Assembly (NCBI GenBank): GCA_964561105.1
Contig: CAZLOH010000013.1
Location: 1 to 64,000 of the forward strand
DNA: 64,000 bases
Reading direction: 5' to 3'
Origin: JADLHS01 sp964561105
Lineage (GTDB): Bacteria; Verrucomicrobiota; Verrucomicrobiia; Limisphaerales; JADLHS01
The notes beneath the pieces were generated by a model, which saw nothing but the letters and a program-made list of their open reading frames with translations, did no database searches and was not told the origin of the DNA. Below, piece by piece: positions 59,470-64,000 of this stretch. Position numbers and translations under genes: made by a program. Each line of letters starts with the position of its first letter. The first letter of the stretch is position 1.

Positions 59470-59542
59470 CGTAGCCGCCGACGTGAGGAGGCGGAAAAGA
59501 CAGCTGGTCCGCAGAGTCCGCCTCGTTACCTCGGCGGCTACG
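59470..59542 (+). repeat. Dispersed repeat, family A, complete palindrome
   Basis: Arms 59470-59495 and 59517-59542 are complementary at 23 of 26 positions, loop 21 bases. Its left arm is the reverse complement of the copies at 24235-24257 and within leuS at 35857-35879. It sits in the 266-base gap between the acyl cluster and the beta-CASP gene, which shows no gene. Confidence 0.85.
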
Positions 59543-59666
59543 GCGGGAAGCTGCATGGAGCGGTCCACGCGAATTTAAGTCCGACTGCCGGGAGTAGCGC
59601 TTGAAATTCCTGGCGAGGCGACCTTAAACTCGATTTTTCATCAACCAACCATTCAATTCCTAACGC

Positions 59667-61058
59667 GTGAAAATCAAAGTCAACGGTGCAGCGGGCGGTG
59701 AAGTCACCGGGTCCGCCTACCTCGTGGAAACCGATCAAGCCCGGGTGCTGGTGGATTGCGGCATGTTCCAGGGGGGCAAGAAAACTGAGTCGCTCAATCA
59801 GCTTCCCCTCGAACCGGGACAAAAGCTTGACGCCGTCGTCATCACCCACGGGCATCTCGACCACACCGGACGGCTGCCGTTGCTGGCCAGGCACAACTAT
59901 TCCCTGCCGGTGTATGCGACTCCCGCCACCATCCAGATGTCCGCGCTCATCCTGCATGATTCGGCCCGTTTGCAGGCCAGCGATGCCGATCGGCACAATC
60001 GCAAGCGCCAGCGCGCAGGCGAGCCGGCCCTGGAGCCGCTCTACACCCCGGAGCAAACCGCGGCGATCTTGCAATGCTTCAAGCCCATCCCTTACTGGCA
60101 ACCGGTCGCCGTGGCGCCCGGTGTGCAGGCCATCTGGTCCGAAGCCGGGCACATGCTGGGTTCGGCAAGCATTCAACTGATCGTACAGGAGTCCGGCCGG
60201 CAAAAGCGCGTGGTTTTCTCCGGCGACCTGGGACCGAAGGGAGCGCCGATCCTGCGCGACTTCGAGCCATTCAAAAAGGCCGATCTCGTTTTTCTTGAAT
60301 CCACGTACGGTGACCGTGACCACCCGCCGCTCGCTGAAACCGTCGAGAATTTCGTCAGCATCGTGAAGTCCGCCGCCAGCCAGCAGGGCAAAATCCTGGT
60401 GCCGACGTTTGCCGTGGGCCGCGCACAACTCCTGACCACGCTGCTCGCGGAAACCTTTCGTAGCCGGGAGATCAAACCGTTTCCGCTGTTTCTCGACAGC
60501 CCGATGGCCATCGAAGCCACCAAAATCTACGAGCAACATCACGAGTTGTTTGATCAGGAGATGACCGACTTCCTCGCCGCCAAACCCATCCGGATGGATT
60601 TGAAAACGCTGACGCTCTGTCCGACCGCCGCCGATTCGATGAAGATCAACGATCAACCCGGACCGTTTCTGGTCATGGCCGGCGCGGGCATGTGCAACGG
60701 CGGACGCATTCTGCATCATCTCCGGCACAATCTCTGGAAACCGGAGACGCACGTGCTGATCGTCGGTTACCAGAGCTATGAATCGCTCGGGCGGCGACTG
60801 GTTGAAGGCGACAAGGAGGTCAGCATCTTCGGCGAAAAAATCGCGGTCAAAGCGCAGGTGCATACCCTCAACGGATTCAGTGCCCACGCCGGGCAGACCG
60901 ACTTGCTGAACTGGTTCAATGTCATCGCGCCCTGCCGGCCGCGCGTGGTGCTGACCCACGGTGAAAACGGCCCGCGCGAGGCGCTGGCCAGACTCATCCA
61001 GTCGCGCTTCCAGCTCCAGCCCGCCCTGCCCGAGTTGGGCGAAGTCATCGAATTGTAG
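59667..61058 (+). CDS. MBL-fold beta-CASP exonuclease-like protein
   Basis: 463 residues from a GTG start. Metallo-beta-lactamase motif HGHLDHTG with preceding VLVDCGMFQGG, then beta-CASP features: ESTYGDRDHPP, ILVPTFAVGRAQ, IFFLDSPMA-like PLFLDSPMAIEATKIY, GPFLVMAGAGMCNGGRI and HTLNGFSAHAGQTDLL. This is the RNA-processing CPSF/RNase J-related group (YSH1-like). It most likely acts on RNA in the cytoplasm. It stands alone, 233 bases before ilvD. Confidence 0.9.
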   Translation: MKIKVNGAAGGEVTGSAYLVETDQARVLVDCGMFQGGKKTESLNQLPLEPGQKLDAVVITHGHLDHTGRLPLLARHNYSLPVYATPATIQMSALILHDSARLQASDADRHNRKRQRAGEPALEPLYTPEQTAAILQCFKPIPYWQPVAVAPGVQAIWSEAGHMLGSASIQLIVQESGRQKRVVFSGDLGPKGAPILRDFEPFKKADLVFLESTYGDRDHPPLAETVENFVSIVKSAASQQGKILVPTFAVGRAQLLTTLLAETFRSREIKPFPLFLDSPMAIEATKIYEQHHELFDQEMTDFLAAKPIRMDLKTLTLCPTAADSMKINDQPGPFLVMAGAGMCNGGRILHHLRHNLWKPETHVLIVGYQSYESLGRRLVEGDKEVSIFGEKIAVKAQVHTLNGFSAHAGQTDLLNWFNVIAPCRPRVVLTHGENGPREALARLIQSRFQLQPALPELGEVIEL

Positions 61059-61291
61059 GCGCGCCGCTTGGCAGATCGGTTGGGGCAGGTGCAAACCGGT
61101 CCGCGTGCTGACGGATCACACCTCGGCGTCGGCAGGTTGTTTGGCTTCAAAACGATTACGATTTCCGCAGCGGCGCAACGGCCCGCGAACCGCTGAGATC
61201 ATTTCGATGCTCCACTGCTTGCACCGCTCCGCACGCCACGATTCGGAGACGCCTTGCTCCCTTGCCCTGTTTCCGCCACATTGTGCCTCCG
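61059..61291. other. Intergenic region upstream of ilvD
   Basis: 233 bases with no credible gene. The ilvD promoter is expected here but no clear pair of boxes or leader structure could be assigned. Confidence 0.3.
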
Positions 61292-63085
61292 ATGAAACAG
61301 AAATCGTCAGCCACCAAAGAGATTAACCTGCGCCCGTTCTCCAGCGGTCTCCTGGACGGACCGCACCGCGCCGCCGCCCGCTCCATGCTTTATCCCGTCG
61401 GATTCACCGAGGAGGATTTCAAAAAGCCCCTCATCGGCATCGCCTCGACCTGGAGCAACGTCACGCCGTGCAACATGCACATTGATAAACTCGCGCTCGA
61501 AGCGGAGAAAGGCGCGAATGCCGGCGGCGGCAAGGCCATCGTCTTCAATACCATCACCGTCTCCGACGGCATCTCGAACGGCAACGAAGGCATGAAATAC
61601 TCACTCGTTTCGCGCGAGGTCATCGCTGATTCGATTGAAACGGTCGTCGGCTGCGGCGGCATGGACGGCTACGTCGCCATCGGTGGTTGCGACAAGAACA
61701 TGCCCGGCGCTATGATCTGCATGGCCCGCATGAACCGCCCCGCCGTGTTCGTCTATGGCGGAACGATTCTCCCCGGTTGCCTGACGACGGGTGGGGCGAG
61801 CGTACCCGCGAGCCGATCTGGTGAAGGTGATGCGTCTGCGGCTCGCGAGGACGCTCGCCCCACCACCAAGGAACTCGACATCGTTTCCGTCTTTGAAGCG
61901 ATCGGCCAGCACGCCGCCGGCAAGCTCAACGACGAGGAATTGCACGCCGTGGAATCCTGCGCGATTCCCGGCGCGGGCGCCTGCGGCGGCATGTACACCG
62001 CCAACACCATGGCCAGCGCGATCGAAGCGCTCGGCATGAGTTTGCCCAACAGCTCCGCGCAAAACGCCATTTCCCCCGCCAAGCTGGACGATTGCCGCCG
62101 CGCCGGCGCCGCCGTCGTCGAGATGTTGCGCCTCGGCCTCAAGCCCCGCGACATCCTCACGAAGAAAGCCTTTGAGAACGCCATCACCGTCGTCATCGCA
62201 CTCGGCGGTTCGACGAATGCCGTGTTGCACCTGCTGGCCATCGCCAGCGCCGCAGATGTGAAGCTCAACATTGACGACTTCACGCGCATCGGCAAACACG
62301 TGCCCGTGCTGGCCGATTTGAAGCCCAGCGGCAAATACAGCATGAGCGCGCTCGTCGCCATCGGCGGCATCCGTCCGCTCATGAAGACGCTGCTCGACGC
62401 CGGGTTGCTCCACGGCGATTGCCTCACCGTCACCGGCGAAACCATGGCCGAGACGCTTGCCGCCGTGAAACCTTATCCGAACGGACAGCAAATCATCCGC
62501 TCGCTCGACAATCCCATCAAGAAAGACAGCCACCTCGTCATCTTTTACGGCAACCTCGCGCCTGAAGGCGCGGTCGGAAAGATCACCGGCAAGGAAGGCT
62601 CGCGCTTTGAAGGCAAAGCCATCGTGTTCGAGGGCGAAGAGAAGGCGCTGGATGCCATTCTCAACGGCACGGTGAAAGCGGGTCATGTCATTGTTATCCG
62701 CAGCGAAGGACCGAAAGGCGGACCGGGCATGCGGGAAATGCTTGCGCCCACCAGCGCCATCATGGGCAAGGGCCTTGGCAAGGACGTGGCGCTGCTCACC
62801 GACGGACGTTTCAGCGGTGGCAGCCACGGCTTCGTCGTCGGCCACGTCACGCCAGAATCCTACGTGGGCGGCCCAATCGCCCTCGTGAAGAACGGCGATC
62901 GGATCAGCATTGATTCCGTCAAACGCACCCTCACGCTCGACGTGCCCGCGAAGGAACTGGCCCGGCGCAAGAAGGCGTGGAAGAAACCCGCCCCGCGTTA
63001 CCCGCGCGGAGTGCTCGCCAAATTCGCCGCTCACGTCACCAGCGCCAGCGAAGGCGCCGTGACGGATACGGATTTGAAGCTTTGA
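61292..63085 (+). CDS. ilvD: Dihydroxy-acid dehydratase with in-frame palindromic insertion
   Basis: 597 residues from the ATG at 61292. IlvD dehydrates dihydroxy acids in valine, leucine and isoleucine synthesis. The Fe-S ligands appear in NVTPCNMHIDK, IGGCDKNMPGAM and GACGGMYTANTMAS, and the C-terminal block LLTDGRFSGGSHGFVVGHV is standard. Between ILPGC and KELDIVSVFEA the protein has about 30 extra residues (ASVPASRSGEGDASAARED in part) encoded by a 75-bp near-perfect palindrome. Otherwise the length and motifs are normal. The last 25 codons are duplicated 740 bases downstream. Confidence 0.95.
   Translation: MKQKSSATKEINLRPFSSGLLDGPHRAAARSMLYPVGFTEEDFKKPLIGIASTWSNVTPCNMHIDKLALEAEKGANAGGGKAIVFNTITVSDGISNGNEGMKYSLVSREVIADSIETVVGCGGMDGYVAIGGCDKNMPGAMICMARMNRPAVFVYGGTILPGCLTTGGASVPASRSGEGDASAAREDARPTTKELDIVSVFEAIGQHAAGKLNDEELHAVESCAIPGAGACGGMYTANTMASAIEALGMSLPNSSAQNAISPAKLDDCRRAGAAVVEMLRLGLKPRDILTKKAFENAITVVIALGGSTNAVLHLLAIASAADVKLNIDDFTRIGKHVPVLADLKPSGKYSMSALVAIGGIRPLMKTLLDAGLLHGDCLTVTGETMAETLAAVKPYPNGQQIIRSLDNPIKKDSHLVIFYGNLAPEGAVGKITGKEGSRFEGKAIVFEGEEKALDAILNGTVKAGHVIVIRSEGPKGGPGMREMLAPTSAIMGKGLGKDVALLTDGRFSGGSHGFVVGHVTPESYVGGPIALVKNGDRISIDSVKRTLTLDVPAKELARRKKAWKKPAPRYPRGVLAKFAAHVTSASEGAVTDTDLKL
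61790..61864 (+). repeat. Palindromic insert in ilvD
   Basis: Arms 61790-61815 and 61839-61864 are complementary at 24 of 26 positions with a 23-base loop. The 75-bp element keeps the frame and is absent from the protein family at this position. Confidence 0.88.
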
Positions 63086-63091
63086 TCTTCA

Positions 63092-63652
63092 ATGCCTGCG
63101 CCGAAACCAGCCCTGTATTTGATTGCCGGGTGCAACGGCGCTGGTAAAACCACGTTCGCCAAGGAATTCCTTCCGCACGAAGTGAAATGCCTTCGCTTTC
63201 TCAATGCGGATGAGATTGCTCGCGGACTGTCACCTTTGAAACCCAGCGCTGGGGCAGCCTAAGCCGTACGCTTGCTACTCAAGCAAGTGGACGATTGCTT
63301 GCGCCGTCGCGAAACGCTCGCGCTCGAAAGCACGCTGAGCGGCAAGACCTACTTCCGCCTCTTCCGGCAAGCGTTGAACCTCGGCTATGAAATCGAGTTG
63401 CACTACCTCTGGCTCTCAACTCCTCAACACGCCATTGACCGGGTTCGGCTACGCGTAAAACAAGGTGGGCATCCTGTTCCCGCCGCCGACATCCGCCGCC
63501 GGTTCAAACGCAGCCAGGAGCATCTGCTGGCGGATTATCTTCCGCTCGCCAGCCGCTGGATCATCTGGGACAGCCGTGTGTTGCCCGCCAAACGATTGGC
63601 AATTTCCGGAATAGATGATATTGAAACAGTGCGACGATTGATCGCCCCATGA
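63092..63652 (+). pseudogene. Zeta-toxin-like AAA kinase with in-frame TAA
   Basis: From ATG 63092 the frame reads ALYLIAGCNGAGKTTFAKEF (Walker A), then FLNADEIARGLSPLKPSAGA and a TAA at 63260. The same frame goes on with VRLLLKQVDDCLRRRETLAL, ESTLSGKTYFRLFRQALNLG and IELHYLWLSTP to the stop at 63650. The whole matches zeta-toxin/UDP-GlcNAc-kinase-like P-loop proteins of about 190 residues, in which the position of the TAA is normally within PSAAAIEAGRL. The gene is therefore broken by one nonsense codon, unless the base is a sequencing error. It overlaps the next small gene by four bases. Confidence 0.75.
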
Positions 63653-63819
63653 AATCCAACAGACATAAGCCCCGCAAAGCCGACAAAGTTCCCGCCTTTG
63701 TCGCGCGCGCCGAACGCGCCATGCGCCGCGCCGCCCAAGGCGTGCGTTCCCAGAATCGCGCATTGAAACTTCCCGTGGTTGTCTGGCAGAACGGCAAGGT
63801 GGTTGAAAAGCCCGCATGA
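63649..63819 (+). CDS. Small basic protein, putative antitoxin of the zeta-like module
   Basis: 56 residues: a basic helix (VPAFVARAERAMRRAAQGVR) and a C-terminal strand LPVVVWQNGKVVEKPA. Short proteins ending in P-V-x-V-W-x-DGKVV are regularly found immediately after zeta-like kinase genes and are likely their partners. The ATG overlaps the end of the kinase frame by four bases. It is intact although the kinase gene is interrupted. Confidence 0.6.
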   Translation: MKSNRHKPRKADKVPAFVARAERAMRRAAQGVRSQNRALKLPVVVWQNGKVVEKPA

Positions 63820-63899
63820 GTCACGCGCTCACCAAATTCACCGCGCACGTCACCAGCGCCGGCGAAGGCGCGGTGACGGACAGGGATTTGAAGTTGTAA
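63816..63899 (+). pseudogene. Duplicated 3' end of ilvD
   Basis: The 27-codon frame reads SHALTKFTAHVTSAGEGAVT and DRDLKL, against LAKFAAHVTSASEGAVTDTD LKL at the IlvD C-terminus. The DNA 63825-63899 matches 63011-63085 over 75 bases at about 85% identity by eye. It starts in an ATGA overlap with the preceding small gene, but as a protein it is only a tail fragment. Confidence 0.8.
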
Positions 63900-63909
63900 A
63901 TTCAAGCCC

Positions 63910-64000
63910 ATGCCCCGGCGCGAACTCAAAAGCGGAAAGCAAGTTGCCGATTGGCTGACTGAACTTGGCGTGAGTCTCAAAGCGCCGGGCAACATGTCGC
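63910..64000 (+). CDS. Start of a hypothetical protein, cut by window edge
   Basis: The frame opens at ATG 63910 with PRRELKSGKQVADWLTELGV and runs off the end after 30 residues. Too short to identify. Confidence 0.4.
   Translation, partial: MPRRELKSGKQVADWLTELGVSLKAPGNMS

Overview
The window looks like a chromosomal segment of a Verrucomicrobiota bacterium, probably of the Limisphaerales (Pedosphaera-like) group. This is inference from gene content and GC-rich codon use, not from a marker alignment. Supporting features are a DUF1501/DUF1800 pair, a TIGR03790 protein, planctomycete-type c cytochrome fused to DUF2231, secreted proteins ending in an FYRV/FYRL-like tail, a type IV prepilin-like signal of the FTLIELLVVIAIIAILAALL kind, a BlaI/BlaR1 pair with an odd C-terminus, and many short palindromic dispersed repeats. 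No rRNA gene, intact tRNA gene, CRISPR array or complete insertion sequence was seen.

Layout. 1-1143: end of a BspA-like leucine-rich-repeat surface protein. 1359-6632: an S-adenosylmethionine cycle locus (metK, ahcY and an ArsR-methyltransferase fusion resembling SahR) with two small two-gene modules in it (DUF2442-DUF4160 and a nucleotidyltransferase pair). 6640-10858: envelope or secreted proteins. 11076-17025: housekeeping genes (dapA-dapB-folK; a nucleoside-type MFS permease; xseB-dxs). 17227-20550: small protein, serpin, esterase, cytochrome. 20664-24043: blaI plus a chimeric M56 peptidase/secretin-like gene with a BlaI-type double operator. 24309-33288: a leftward run of secreted proteins (cupredoxin-like, TIGR03790, DUF1800, DUF1501, DNRLRE). 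33414-43828: leuS, a class I glutamine amidotransferase, an NtrC-type regulator, a diadenylate-cyclase-like protein, DUF4202 and VOC proteins, then a decayed island (tRNA 3' fragment, integrase-type tail, broken nucleotidyltransferase module) and a NarL-type regulator. 44015-49081: an exopolysaccharide export operon with four-base overlaps. 49233-51930: rpoD and a pseudopilin-like protein. 52772-59400: a tightly coupled type II fatty acid/polyketide-like cluster (FabL, FabG, long ACP, double-hotdog dehydratase, two ketosynthases, AcpS fused to an LpxL-like acyltransferase). 59667-64000: beta-CASP nuclease, ilvD, and a zeta-toxin-like module with a broken toxin gene, bordered by a second copy of the ilvD tail.

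The most unusual signal is that palindromic repeat elements lie in frame inside two essential-type genes. leuS carries five low-complexity or palindromic insertions and ilvD carries one. One leuS insert is nearly identical to a repeat that is intergenic elsewhere in this window. This resembles the Rickettsia palindromic element situation but in an unrelated phylum. The second most interesting region is the compact acyl-chain cluster, in which the dehydratase appears to have a composite active site and the carrier-protein activator is fused to the terminal acyltransferase.
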